Position numbers and translations under genes: made by a program | DNA from: Actinomycetota bacterium | GTDB taxonomy: Bacteria; Actinomycetota; Thermoleophilia; Solirubrobacterales; 70-9 | DNA length: 26,717 nucleotides | Assembly (NCBI GenBank): GCA_005884985.1 | Contig: VAYK01000044.1 | Span: 1-26,717 of the forward strand | Reading direction: 5' to 3' | The notes under the pieces: generated by a model | Databases searched by the model: none | What the model was told of the DNA's origin: nothing | The model's input: only the letters and a program-made list of their open reading frames with translations | Shown here: positions 8,669 to 16,667 of the stretch, piece by piece | How the letters are laid out: each line of letters starts with the position of its first letter | Numbering within the stretch: position 1 is the first letter of the stretch

Positions 8669-10088
8669 ATGCCGCGGAAGAAGTCCACCGAGTACGAGAA
8701 GAAGCGTTCCTTCGACAAGACCCCGGAGCCGCGTGGCGGCACGAAGCCGAAGCGGGCCAAGGGCAACCGCTTCGTGATCCACGAGCACCACGCGCGGCGG
8801 CTGCATTGGGACCTGCGGCTGGAGCACGAGGGGGCGCTTGCCTCCTGGGCGCTGCCGAAGGGAGTGCCGCAGGACCCAAAACAGAACCGGCTCGCGGTTC
8901 GCACGGAAGACCACCCGCTCGAATACCTCGAGTTCCAGGGCGAGATCCCGAAGGGCGAGTACGGCGCGGGCACGATCGCGATCTGGGACCGCGGCACCCA
9001 TGAGACCCAGAAGTTTCGCGACGACGAGGTGGTCGTCACCTTCGCCGGCGATCGGGTGCGGGGCAGGTACGCCCTCTTCCAAACCGACGGCGACAACTGG
9101 ATGATCCATCGCATGGACCCGCCCGCCGACCCCGAGCGCGAGCCGATGCCGCACCACTTGAAGCCGATGCTCGCCACGCTCTCCACCCGCCTGCCGCACG
9201 ACGAGGATGCCTGGGCGTACGAGCTCAAGTGGGACGGCGTCCGCGCAATCGCCTACTGCGAGGTCGGCCATCTGCGGCTCGAGAGCCGCAACCTCCGAGA
9301 AATCACCTCGCACTACCCCGAGTTGCGCCCGCTCGCCGCCGTGCTGGGCGCCCGCGAAGCGGTACTCGACGGCGAGGTGGTCGCCTTCGACGAGGACGGC
9401 AGGCCCAGCTTCGAGCGGCTCCAGAGCCGCATCAACCTCGCGTCGGAGGCAGCCGTCCGTCGCAAGATGGCGGACGTTCCAGTCACCTACCTGATCTTCG
9501 ACCTCCTGTACCTGGACGGCCGCTCGCTTGTCGAGAAGCCCTACACCGAGCGCCGCGAGCGACTCGAAGCGCTCGAGCTCGAGGGGTCGAGCTGGCAGAC
9601 GCCGCGCCACCACCGCGGTGAGGGAACGGCGCTGCTTCGCCTGACCAAGGAGCGCGACCTCGAGGGCCTGGTCGCGAAGCGGCTCGACAGCCGCTACCTG
9701 CCGGGGCGGCGCAGCCGCGCCTGGCTGGCTCCCCGGCCAGGGTCGGCGAGCCGGGACGATCGGCGCCATCCTGGTCGGCTACTACGAGGAAGACGACCGA
9801 GGGCGGCGCCTTCGCTACGCCGGGAGGGTCGGCAGCGGTTTCACGGAGGCGGAGCTCGAGCGGCTCGCCGGGCTGCTGGAGCCACTGCAGACCAAGCAAA
9901 GCCCCTTCGAGGGCCGGCAGCCCCCCAAGCAGGCCGTCTTCGTCGAGCCCCGGCTCGTGGCCGAGATCGCCTTCCGCGAGTGGACGGCCGCGCGTACCCT
10001 GCGCGCCCCGGTCTACAAGGGGCTGCGGACCGACAAGGACCCTGCCGAGGTCATGCTCGAACGCGAGGAGCCGCCGCCCGCCGCGTAG
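8669..10088 (+). pseudogene. ligD: LigD-type 3'-phosphoesterase/ATP-dependent DNA ligase, frameshifted
   Basis: LigD seals and trims ends in bacterial non-homologous end joining. This version has the phosphoesterase (PE) domain and ligase domain but no polymerase domain. PE residues ~34-150 include HEHHARRLHWDLRLEH and PKGEYGAGTIAIWDRG. The ligase nucleotidyltransferase domain has motif I YELKWDGVR (K187 would be adenylated), then LDGEVVAFD, IFDLLYLDG and EGLVAKR. The frame opened at ATG 8669 is correct to about 9727 (SRAWL). Homology resumes in another frame at 9726 (WLPGQGRRAGTIGAILVGYY) and runs through the OB domain to TAG 10086-10088. About 40 bp seem to be missing at the join, including the motif V lysines. 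As written the ligase is dead; the PE domain could survive. A sequencing or assembly error remains possible. Confidence 0.85.
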
Positions 10089-10141
10089 CCGTGGCACCCA
10101 GCGCGTTGCCGCTCGGCTCCGCCTTAGGCGAGAATGGGTCG

Positions 10142-10600
10142 GTGAGGGTCTCGGCCAAGGCGGATTACGCGGTGCGGGCGATGATCGAGCTCGCGGGCGG
10201 CACCGAGGAGAGTCCGGTGGCGCGCGAGCGGATCGCCGAAGCCCAGGACATCCCGTTCCGCTTCCTGGAGACCATCCTCACCGAGCTGCGCTACGCCGGG
10301 CTCGCCCGTGGGCGCACCGGGAAAGAGAGCGGGTACTGGCTCGCCCGGCCGCCCGCTGAGATCACGCTCGCCGAGATCATTTCCGAGGTTGACGGCCCGC
10401 TGGCAAGCGTCCGCGGCGAGCCACCTGACGAGCTCACCTTCCGCGGCGACGCAAAGCCCCTTCAGGAGGTGTGGATCGCTCTGCGCGCCAACGTGCGCGA
10501 GGTCCTCGAGTCGGTCACGCTCGCCGACCTCGTCGCCGGTCAGCTGCCGGAGCCGGTCCGCAGGATCGCCAGCGACCCGGGCGTCTGGCAGGCCGGCTAG
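10142..10600 (+). CDS. Rrf2-family transcriptional regulator without cysteines
   Basis: A 152-residue Rrf2 regulator. The N-terminal winged helix starts VRVSAKADYAVRAMIELA and includes the recognition region ERIAEAQDIPFRFLETILTELR and the wing GYWLARP. It contains no cysteine at all, so it cannot hold the Fe-S cluster of IscR/NsrR/RsrR types. It is more like CymR, which controls cysteine and sulfur genes through a partner enzyme. It ends 20 nt from the convergent sulfate-transport operon, which fits that role. The start is GTG 10142 because homology begins with its second residue; GAGAAT at 10130-10135 sits 6 nt before it and might be a -10 of a leaderless mRNA. An earlier in-frame GTG at 10091 is possible but lies before a low-complexity stretch. 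The target regulon is inferred. Confidence 0.85.
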   Translation: MRVSAKADYAVRAMIELAGGTEESPVARERIAEAQDIPFRFLETILTELRYAGLARGRTGKESGYWLARPPAEITLAEIISEVDGPLASVRGEPPDELTFRGDAKPLQEVWIALRANVREVLESVTLADLVAGQLPEPVRRIASDPGVWQAG

Positions 10601-10605
10601 CCGGC
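10592..10605. terminator. Palindrome between convergent rrf2 and cysA
   Basis: GCCGGCTAGCCGGC is a perfect 14-bp palindrome spanning the rrf2 stop codon (10598-10600), 15 nt from the cysA stop. It could act as a bidirectional 3' end. There is no T-run. Confidence 0.4.
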
Positions 10606-10619
10606 TGCCGCAGCGAGGC

Positions 10620-11612
10620 TCAGGCCGCGGCCAGCTCCTCGGTCCTCGACGCGCCGCTCGGCTCGAAGACCTTCGCATGCCGGGGCCGTGCGTAGACGAT
10701 CTGGCCGGCGGCCAGCTCCATCAACTCGGCTTCGGCCAGAGTCATCTGGGCCCACAGCTGCTCCCCGTCGGCGAGCAGGAGCTCCACCCGTGCCTCGAAG
10801 CCGAGGTGCACGATCCGCTCGATCATCGCCTCCTCGGCCTCGACCGCCGGCACTTGGAGGATCTCGAGGTCGTGCGGGCGGATGAACAGCGCGCCCCGCC
10901 GGTTGACCGGCCCGACAAAGCCCATCACGAACTCGGTGCTTGGATGGTCGTACAGGTCTCGGGGCGCCCCGGTCTGCTCGATCCGGCCCTCGTTCATGAC
11001 CACGATCTGCTCTGCGACGTCCATCGCCTCCTCCTGGTCGTGGGTGACGAAGATCGTCGTCACGTGGACCTCCTCGTGGAGGCGGCGGAGCCACACCCGA
11101 AGCTCCTTGCGGACGTTAGCGTCGAGCGCCCCGAAGGGCTCGTCGAGGAGCAGCACCTCTGGCTCGACGGCGAGCGCCCGGGCGAGCGCCATGCGCTGGC
11201 GCTGCCCGCCCGAGAGCTGCGACGGATAGCGGTCGGCGAAGCCGTCGAGGTGGACGAGCTGTAAGAGCTCGCGCACCCGCGTATCGATCTCCTTGCGCGG
11301 TCGTTTGCGGATCGACAGCCCGAACGCGATGTTGTTCTTCACGGTCATGTGCTTGAAGGCCGCGTAGTGCTGGAACACGAAGCCGACGCCGCGGTCCTGG
11401 ACAGGGACGTCGGTGGTATCGCGGTCGGAGATCACGATTCGACCCGCGTCGGGCTGCTCGAGCCCGGCGATCACCCGCAAGAGCGTCGACTTGCCGCTGC
11501 CGCTCGGGCCGAGCAGCGCCGTCAGCGAGCCATCGGGCACCTCGATCGAAATGTCCTCCAAGGCGACGAAGTCTCCGAACTTCTTGCTTGCCCCCTTAAC
11601 CGAAATGCCCAT
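10620..11612 (-). CDS. cysA: Sulfate/thiosulfate ABC transporter ATPase
   Basis: A 330-residue CysA, the ATPase of the sulfate/thiosulfate importer on the inner face of the membrane. It has Walker A GPSGSGKST, the Q-loop FVFQHYA, signature LSGGQRQRMALARAL, Walker B VLLLDEPFGALDA and H-loop FVTHDQEEAMD. A C-terminal regulatory (TOBE-like) region of ~95 residues includes FIRPHDLEIL, typical of CysA. The ATG at 11612 shares one base with the cysW stop (TGATG), giving coupled translation. It is the last gene of the sbp-cysT-cysW-cysA operon and converges on the Rrf2 gene. Confidence 0.95.
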   Translation of the reverse strand: MGISVKGASKKFGDFVALEDISIEVPDGSLTALLGPSGSGKSTLLRVIAGLEQPDAGRIVISDRDTTDVPVQDRGVGFVFQHYAAFKHMTVKNNIAFGLSIRKRPRKEIDTRVRELLQLVHLDGFADRYPSQLSGGQRQRMALARALAVEPEVLLLDEPFGALDANVRKELRVWLRRLHEEVHVTTIFVTHDQEEAMDVAEQIVVMNEGRIEQTGAPRDLYDHPSTEFVMGFVGPVNRRGALFIRPHDLEILQVPAVEAEEAMIERIVHLGFEARVELLLADGEQLWAQMTLAEAELMELAAGQIVYARPRHAKVFEPSGASRTEELAAA

Positions 11613-12415
11613 CAGGCTTCCTTTCTCTTGAACGCGTTCATCGCCAGCAGCGTCCCGATGGCGAGCATTGCGAGCACCAGCGAGGCGGTGTAGGCCCCTG
11701 TCAAGTTGAACTGCCCGAACTCCCGCCACACCCACAGCGGCGCGGTCTCCGTCTGGCCGACGACCCGGCCAGAGACCACGGCCACCGCACCGAACTCGCC
11801 CAGAGCCCGGGCCGTCGCCAGAACGACTCCGTATGCGACCCCCCAGCGGATCGCCGGCAGCGTGATGCGTCTGAAGGTCTGCCACCAGTTGGCTCCCAGG
11901 GTCTGCGCCGCCTGCTCCTGCTCGTCGCCGATCTCGTGCAGCACCGGCACCACCTCGCGGACGACGAAGGGCAGCGATACGAAGATCGTCGCCAGCACCA
12001 TCCCCGGGAGAGAGAAGAGGACCTGGATCCCGTTGTCGAGCAGCCAGCCGCCGAACCAGCCCTCACGGCCGTAGAGCAGGTACAGCGAGAGCCCGATGAC
12101 GACCGGGGAGATCGCGAACGGCAGATCGATGGCCGCGTTGATCAGTGCCTTGCCGCGAAATTTGGTGCGCACCAGGAGCAGCGCGCAGCCCACCCCGAAG
12201 ATCGTGTTCGCCGACACCGCGATCGCGGCGATCAGGATCGTCAGATAGAACGCGTGCAGGGCTTCGGGCGTCGTAACCGCGGCCCAGGCGGCGCCAGCGC
12301 CGTGCTCGAAGGCACGGTAGAAGATCATCCCGACGGGGATCAGGAGCAGCATCGACAGGTAACCGACCGCAAAGAACCGCAGGCCCAGCCTCGAGGCGGT
12401 GCGACTAGCGGGCAT
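11612..12415 (-). CDS. cysW: Sulfate ABC transporter permease CysW
   Basis: A 267-residue membrane permease of the sulfate importer. It has about six hydrophobic segments: FFAVGYLSMLLLIPVGM near the N-terminus, then AFYLTILIAAIAVSANTI, and a last one near ASLVLAMLAIGTLLA. The EAA loop that contacts CysA reads EQAAQTLGANWWQTFRRI, and LPFAISPVVIGLSLYLLYG is a strong CysW/CysT feature. Its ATG overlaps the 3' end of cysT by 11 nt, and its stop overlaps the cysA start. It forms a heterodimer with CysT. Confidence 0.93.
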   Translation of the reverse strand: MPASRTASRLGLRFFAVGYLSMLLLIPVGMIFYRAFEHGAGAAWAAVTTPEALHAFYLTILIAAIAVSANTIFGVGCALLLVRTKFRGKALINAAIDLPFAISPVVIGLSLYLLYGREGWFGGWLLDNGIQVLFSLPGMVLATIFVSLPFVVREVVPVLHEIGDEQEQAAQTLGANWWQTFRRITLPAIRWGVAYGVVLATARALGEFGAVAVVSGRVVGQTETAPLWVWREFGQFNLTGAYTASLVLAMLAIGTLLAMNAFKRKEA

Positions 12416-13241
12416 GGCGAAGGCTCCAGTGAGTGAGGCGCCCGATCAAGAGCAGGACGACGAGCGCGATCAGGAGCAGGGTGACCGAGAGCGCCGCCGC
12501 GCCGGTCGTGTTGCCGCTTTCGATCTGAGCGAAGATCAACAGCGAGGGGACCTGGGTCTTGGGCAGGTTCCCCGACAGCAGGACCAGGGAGCCGAACTCA
12601 CCCATCGCCCGCGCGAAGGCCAGCGCGGCGCCGGCCAGGATCGCCGGCGTCAGGTTCGGGAGGATGACGCGGCGGAAGGTGGTCAGCGGCCCGGCGCCAA
12701 GCGACGCTGCGGCCTCCTCCATCTCGCGGTCGAGCTCCAGCAGGACCGGCTGCACGGAGCGGACGACGAACGGCAGGGTGACGAACAGGAGCGCCAACAC
12801 GACGGCGGCTCGGGTGAACGCGACATCGATCCCCACCGGGCTGGCGGTCCCGTAGAGGGCGAGCAGGGTGATCCCCGCGACGACGGTCGGCAGAGCGAAG
12901 GGAAGGTCGATCACCGAGTTCAAGATCCGCTTGCCCGGAAAGCTGTCCCTGACCAGGACCCAGGCGATCGCCGTCCCGGTGATCACGTTGATCACGACCA
13001 CGATGACCGAGACGACGAGGATCAGTTTCAGGGCCGAAACCGCCAGAGGAGAGGTCAGGGATGTCCAGAACGCATCGAGCCCGCCCCCGGTCGACTTCGC
13101 CACCAGGGCCGCGATCGGGATCAGGACGATGAGGCTCAGGTACGCGGTGACCAGACCGCGCCCGAGGGCGGCGCGCCCGAGGCGCGGCCACCTGGCCAAC
13201 CTCGGGGGCGCCGCCGCACGGGTGCCGGCTACGGACGTCAT
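12405..13241 (-). CDS. cysT: Sulfate ABC transporter permease CysT
   Basis: A 278-residue permease, partner of CysW. About six membrane segments are visible: AYLSLIVLIPIAALVA near the start, LILVVSVIVVVINVITG, and VTLLLIALVVLLLIG at the end. LPFALPTVVAGITLLALYG is the family segment and EEAAASLGAGPLTTFRRV is the EAA loop. The start at ATG 13241 (MTSVAGTRAAAP) is chosen because the open frame further upstream overlaps the sbp gene and has no homology. It begins 37 nt after the sbp stop. Confidence 0.93.
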   Translation of the reverse strand: MTSVAGTRAAAPPRLARWPRLGRAALGRGLVTAYLSLIVLIPIAALVAKSTGGGLDAFWTSLTSPLAVSALKLILVVSVIVVVINVITGTAIAWVLVRDSFPGKRILNSVIDLPFALPTVVAGITLLALYGTASPVGIDVAFTRAAVVLALLFVTLPFVVRSVQPVLLELDREMEEAAASLGAGPLTTFRRVILPNLTPAILAGAALAFARAMGEFGSLVLLSGNLPKTQVPSLLIFAQIESGNTTGAAALSVTLLLIALVVLLLIGRLTHWSLRHAR

Positions 13242-13278
13242 GCCGTAGCCACCCCCAGGCTCTCCGGAACCAAGGACG

Positions 13279-14349
13279 TCACCCGGTGGAGACCCCCAGG
13301 TCGCGCTCGATCTTGGCGACGCTGCCGTTCGCCGGATCGAAGAACTCGGTGTTGGCTTTCTCCCAGCCGCCGATACTCGGATCGTCGATCGTGAACAGGC
13401 CGGATGGCACCGGGAACTTGTCCTTGTTCTTGGCGAGCACCGACTTGTCAACCGGCCGGTAGCCGCCGTCCGCCCACAGCTGCTGCGCCTGCGGCGTCCA
13501 CAGGAACTTGAGGAAGTCCTGTGCCTGCGTCGAGGCGTCGGTCGTGGTCGCTGCCGGCGTCTGGATCAGGATCGTGTCGTCGGGAACGACGTAGTCGACG
13601 TTCTCGCCGGCGGCCTTGGCCTCGATCGCGTCGCTCTCGTACGAGAGCAGCACGTCGCCCTTGCCACTCGTGAACGCGGTCAAGGCGTCGCTTGCGCTCC
13701 CCGGCTGTACGACGGCGTGCTCAAGTAGCGTCTTCAGGAACGCCAGCGCCTGCGCTGGCGACTTGCCCTCCTTGATCTGCGCTCCGTAGGCGGCCATCAG
13801 ATTCCACTTCGCGCCCCCCGAGCTGAACACGTTCGGCGTCACGACCTCGACACCCGGCTTGATCAGGTCGTCCCAGGTCTTGATGTTCTTCGGGTTGCCC
13901 TTGCGGACCACGAAGGTCACCACCGAGTCCTGGACAATCCCGTGGTAGGTGTTCTGGTCCCAGCTCGAGTCGACGATTCCGGCGTCCACGAGCGCCTGCA
14001 TGTCGGGCTCGAGCGACAGGTGGACGTAATCGGCCGGCTGGCCGGCGATGACCGCCCGCTGCTGGTCGCCCGAGGGGCCGAACGAGCTCGAGAAGGTCAC
14101 CCCCTGACCCCCGGACGTCTTCTGGAACGCGGGGATCAGCTGCTTGTCGTAAACGGTCTCAGGGGTCGAGTAGGCGACCAGGTTGATCGGCCCACCCGAG
14201 CTTCCGCCTGACGAGCCACCGCAGGTGGCGACGCCAAGGCCGAGCGCGAGTGCCAGGGCGCCCGCGAGCCCGATACGACCGACTCTGGACGAGATCGCAC
14301 CCTTGAGGCCGCCCCAAGGGCGCGTCACGAGCGGCCGAAAGCCATTCAT
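13279..14349 (-). CDS. sbp: Sulfate-binding lipoprotein of ABC importer
   Basis: A 356-residue periplasmic-type binding protein of the Sbp/CysP family that captures sulfate outside the membrane and feeds CysTW. The N-terminus has a hydrophobic segment (GLAGALALALGLGV) ending in VATC, with C43 the probable lipid-anchored residue, then a Gly/Ser linker. Thr just before the Cys is less usual than Gly or Ala. Core motifs are LVAYSTPETVYD, FGPSGDQQRAVIAG, ADYVHLSLEPDM, VVRKGNPKNIKTWDDL and VVTPNVFSSGGAKWN, all typical of the sulfate group. It is the first gene of the operon, with the promoter and a candidate operator just upstream. Confidence 0.94.
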   Translation of the reverse strand: MNGFRPLVTRPWGGLKGAISSRVGRIGLAGALALALGLGVATCGGSSGGSSGGPINLVAYSTPETVYDKQLIPAFQKTSGGQGVTFSSSFGPSGDQQRAVIAGQPADYVHLSLEPDMQALVDAGIVDSSWDQNTYHGIVQDSVVTFVVRKGNPKNIKTWDDLIKPGVEVVTPNVFSSGGAKWNLMAAYGAQIKEGKSPAQALAFLKTLLEHAVVQPGSASDALTAFTSGKGDVLLSYESDAIEAKAAGENVDYVVPDDTILIQTPAATTTDASTQAQDFLKFLWTPQAQQLWADGGYRPVDKSVLAKNKDKFPVPSGLFTIDDPSIGGWEKANTEFFDPANGSVAKIERDLGVSTG

Positions 14350-14374
14350 TATCAGTTTATGCCTTTCTCGATTG

Positions 14375-14390
14375 ATTTAGTTGACAAAAT
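14375..14390. promoter_or_regulatory. Candidate Rrf2-type operator over the sbp promoter
   Basis: ATTTAGTTGACAAAAT is an imperfect palindrome (12 of 16 positions symmetrical) in an AT-rich island inside GC-rich DNA, 26 bp upstream of the sbp start. On the minus strand it contains TTGTCA (14387-14382), a good -35; on the plus strand TTGACA (14381-14386) could serve the divergent gene with TAGCAC (14404-14409) as a weak -10 at a 17-nt spacing. A dimeric regulator bound here would block both directions. Assignment to the nearby cysteine-free Rrf2 protein is inference. Confidence 0.45.
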
Positions 14391-14457
14391 TGCCGGGGGA
14401 CGGTAGCACAAGCCCAGGGTGCGGGCGGTACTCGCGTCGGTGGAATACGGTTCGGGC

Positions 14458-15039
14458 ATGACTCTCCATCCCGCCGAGAACCGCGGCTATCGCGAGCTCT
14501 ACCTCACCGGTCGCCAGGCCGAAAAGCGCCTCGGCCGGCTTGCCCCCGCGTTCGACGGAACCCCTGCTCGCGAGCCGCTGGACAAGGCGGCCGACTCGAT
14601 CGCTCGGCTGCTCGATGAGCTGGGCCCGTTGACCGCACGGCACGACCTGCACGGCCGCGTCGCCGCCCAGGGAAGCGGGGCAACCCTCGGGACGGTGCGG
14701 GGCGCGGTCCTCGACCGGTTCCTGGAGCGCAACCAGGCGCTGCGGCTGGCGGTCGACGACCTCGAGCACGTGACCACTCTGCTCGGCTATCTGGCGAGCG
14801 TCAGCGAAACCCGCGGCGACATGAAGCTGCCCGAATTCTGCCGCTCCTGGGAGCGGCGGCTGCGGCGCCAGGTGAACGCCGTCCGCAAGGCCGCCATCGA
14901 GCTGGGCGGCGATCCGGACGGCGCCGTCGAGCCGCTCGACGACTCTCCGGCCGGCCGCGCGGCCCATCGAGTTGGCTGGTCGGTCGGCACGGTCGGCGAG
15001 TGGACCGACCGGCAGCTGGCGCGGCGAAAGCGGCCCTAA
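14458..15039 (+). CDS. Unrecognised helical protein
   Basis: A 193-residue soluble protein I do not recognise. It starts MTLHPAENRGYRELYLTGRQ and appears almost wholly alpha-helical, with many Arg/Glu/Leu residues, one cysteine (in FCRSWERRLRRQ) and a basic C-terminus (RQLARRKRP). No signal peptide, membrane segment or catalytic motif is visible. The ATG at 14458 is preferred; a GTG at 14419 in the same frame would add 13 residues without typical protein character. It is divergent from the sulfate operon and may share its control region. Gene-like composition and the consistent frame support a real protein; its role is unknown. Confidence 0.6.
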   Translation: MTLHPAENRGYRELYLTGRQAEKRLGRLAPAFDGTPAREPLDKAADSIARLLDELGPLTARHDLHGRVAAQGSGATLGTVRGAVLDRFLERNQALRLAVDDLEHVTTLLGYLASVSETRGDMKLPEFCRSWERRLRRQVNAVRKAAIELGGDPDGAVEPLDDSPAGRAAHRVGWSVGTVGEWTDRQLARRKRP

Positions 15040-15080
15040 GATCGCGCCGACCGCACCTCGCCGACCTGACGGGCAGCGGG

Positions 15081-15224
15081 TTTGACCCATTTTGCGACCA
15101 GGCTTCGACCAATTTTGTGCAGGGATTAGTAGGCTCTATGCAGGACTTAGTAGGCTCTAGCTAGTTCACGAGCAGCTTTAGCTAGCTCACCAGCCAGCTT
15201 TGGCTAGCTCACCAGCAAGCGAGA
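15081..15224 (+). repeat. Array of diverged 21-22 bp tandem repeats
   Basis: About seven head-to-tail units fill part of a 440-bp gene-free stretch. Two are nearly identical: 15118-15138 and 15139-15159, sharing TTAGTAGGCTCTA and TGCAGG. Three more begin GCTAGYTCAC at 15160, 15181 and 15203. Two looser units sharing a CGACC/TTTTG pattern precede them (15081-15102, 15103-15117). Spacing of 21-22 bp is two helical turns, so each unit would present the same DNA face. Units contain stop codons, so this is not a coding repeat. Unlike CRISPR there are no spacers. Confidence 0.7.
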
Positions 15225-15478
15225 GCCAACCGAATTACCCCGAGGAGAGCCACGGATGGGCTTCCGCAGCGGCTGATAACAGCTAGTACATTTGTCCAGG
15301 TCCCCACCAGCCGCACCCGATAGGCTAGGGTGCTGGGTGGTGTGCGCTGTAGTGCGCCCCGAATGGATGCGAGGCAGCACGATGGAGACATTGCGACGTT
15401 GGTGCCCCAAGGAGGGAGAACCCGTGCGCCTGCGGCCTCTTCGCGCTCCTCTCGCCACCGGGAACCTGGGACCAGCCG
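15225..15478 (+). other. Gene-free stretch before the HD-GYP-like gene
   Basis: This stretch follows the repeat array. TAGGCT at 15321-15326 could be a -10 element, but TTGTCC at 15292-15297 is too far upstream to be its -35. GGAGGGAG at 15411-15418 looks like a ribosome site, which suggests translation may begin before 15479 (for instance GTG 15424 in another frame). No gene can be assigned confidently. Confidence 0.35.
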
Positions 15479-16591
15479 GTGCTTCTTGGCGCGCTCGCCG
15501 CGATCGCGGCAATCGCCTTCCTCGCTGAGGCTCGACTGAAGGTTGCCGCCGCCGCGTACTTCGACGCAAGCATCGTGCTGGCGCTCTTGGCGCTGGCGAT
15601 CGCCGGGCCTTTGCCAGCCCTACTGGTGTGGATCGTTCCTGACGCGATCAGCCGCCTCGTGATCCGTCAGGACCGTCTGTGCTCACCAGGCCTCGTCGCG
15701 ACTGTGAGCAGCTTCGCGCTCGCGGTCCTCGCGGGGTACGGGGTGCTTCAGCTCGCCGCCGCGCCGTCGATGGTCGCGGCGACACCGGCGCTCTTCACCG
15801 CGGGTCTGGTCATGTACTCCGTCAACTTCCTGTTCGCGCGACTCACCTTCGCGCCCTTCTACCAGGGCTTCCGGCCGAGCGTCCTGATTCGCTCCGAGTT
15901 CCGCGACATGCTGCCGCCGTTCGCGGCCATGCTGGCGCTCGGACTGGCAACCGCGGCGCTGATCGGGCCGCTCGGGGTGTTCGCGCTCGCGCCCCTCGCA
16001 ATGGTCGTCGTGGTGCCGCAGCTCGCGCTCGCCGCCCTGGGTCGTGATCGCTCCGTCGCCCGGCTGAGCCGTCCCGATGCCACGAAGCTCTATGCGGCCG
16101 CGATCGCGGACGCTCTAGCTCTGCCCCGCCGGGAGCGGCGTACGGTCGCCGGCGCGGCCGCTGCTCTCGCCCGCGCCACGCCCGGAGAGCTCGAAGCCGA
16201 CAGGTGGGGTGTCGAGGAGCTGCCCGACGCGATCCTGGCCGCCCTGCATGTCAACGAGCGGTGGGACGGTACGGGATGGCCGGCGGGCCTTTCCGGCTCC
16301 TGGACCCCGCTCCCCAGCCGCGTGCTCGCCGTCGCCCGGGCCTGGAGCGAGCTGACCGCCGGTGGCACGGTGGAGCTGTCGCACTCCGAGGCGCTGCTGG
16401 ACCTGACCCTCCGCGCTGGCGCGGAGCTCGATCCCGCGGTCGTCAAGGCCGCCGAGCAGGTGGTCGCGGAGGAGGAGGCGTTCGTCCGCGCCCCCGGCTT
16501 CCAGCCCCGCCTTCACCGCCTGCCGCTGCCCCGCCCGGTGCGGCGAGCAAAGCTCCCCACGGTGCTCGCCCATTTGACGCGGCCCACCTGA
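15479..16591 (+). CDS. Membrane protein with degenerate HD-GYP domain
   Basis: A 370-residue protein. Residues ~1-190 hold about six hydrophobic helices, and ~200-330 resemble an HD-GYP domain, the fold that degrades cyclic di-GMP. The best match is at 255-325: ALHVNERWDGTGWPAGLSG against the family's HHExxDGxGYPxGL, then PSRVLAVARAW for the usual RIlaVaDxfD, and LRAGAELDPAVVKA. The catalytic HD pair is absent (the expected place reads AAAALARAT), HH is replaced by HV, and the metal-binding Asp of VaD is Arg. It is therefore probably not a phosphodiesterase and may act as a sensor or scaffold. GTG 15479 is the first start in frame, but the frame is open upstream (TWDQPV precedes it) and the true N-terminus may be longer or shifted. 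Confidence 0.7.
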   Translation: MLLGALAAIAAIAFLAEARLKVAAAAYFDASIVLALLALAIAGPLPALLVWIVPDAISRLVIRQDRLCSPGLVATVSSFALAVLAGYGVLQLAAAPSMVAATPALFTAGLVMYSVNFLFARLTFAPFYQGFRPSVLIRSEFRDMLPPFAAMLALGLATAALIGPLGVFALAPLAMVVVVPQLALAALGRDRSVARLSRPDATKLYAAAIADALALPRRERRTVAGAAAALARATPGELEADRWGVEELPDAILAALHVNERWDGTGWPAGLSGSWTPLPSRVLAVARAWSELTAGGTVELSHSEALLDLTLRAGAELDPAVVKAAEQVVAEEEAFVRAPGFQPRLHRLPLPRPVRRAKLPTVLAHLTRPT

Positions 16592-16667
16592 GAGCACCGG
16601 TCGTAATCAGGCGCCGCGCCCCCATGCGGCCCAGAGCCGGCCAGGGCTCACCGCCGTGACAGTCTGC

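Noticed and set aside
10089..10141. ZTP or other riboswitch upstream of rrf2
   Set aside because: Only a short CGCC-TTA-GGCG hairpin is present; the conserved ZTP aptamer segments are not.
8669..10600. A single 643-residue ligase-Rrf2 fusion protein
   Set aside because: After ~9727 the frame is out of register with LigD homology until it happens to enter the Rrf2 gene. The true ligase frame stops at 10088 and Rrf2 starts at 10142.
15118..15224. CRISPR array
   Set aside because: Units are contiguous, diverged and without unique spacers, and no cas genes are present.
15292..15528. Small plus-strand frame starting MSRSPPAAPD, with an internal METLRRWCPKEGEP
   Set aside because: It may be the displaced N-terminus of the HD-GYP-like protein, but no homology supports a separate gene, and the next frame is more protein-like.
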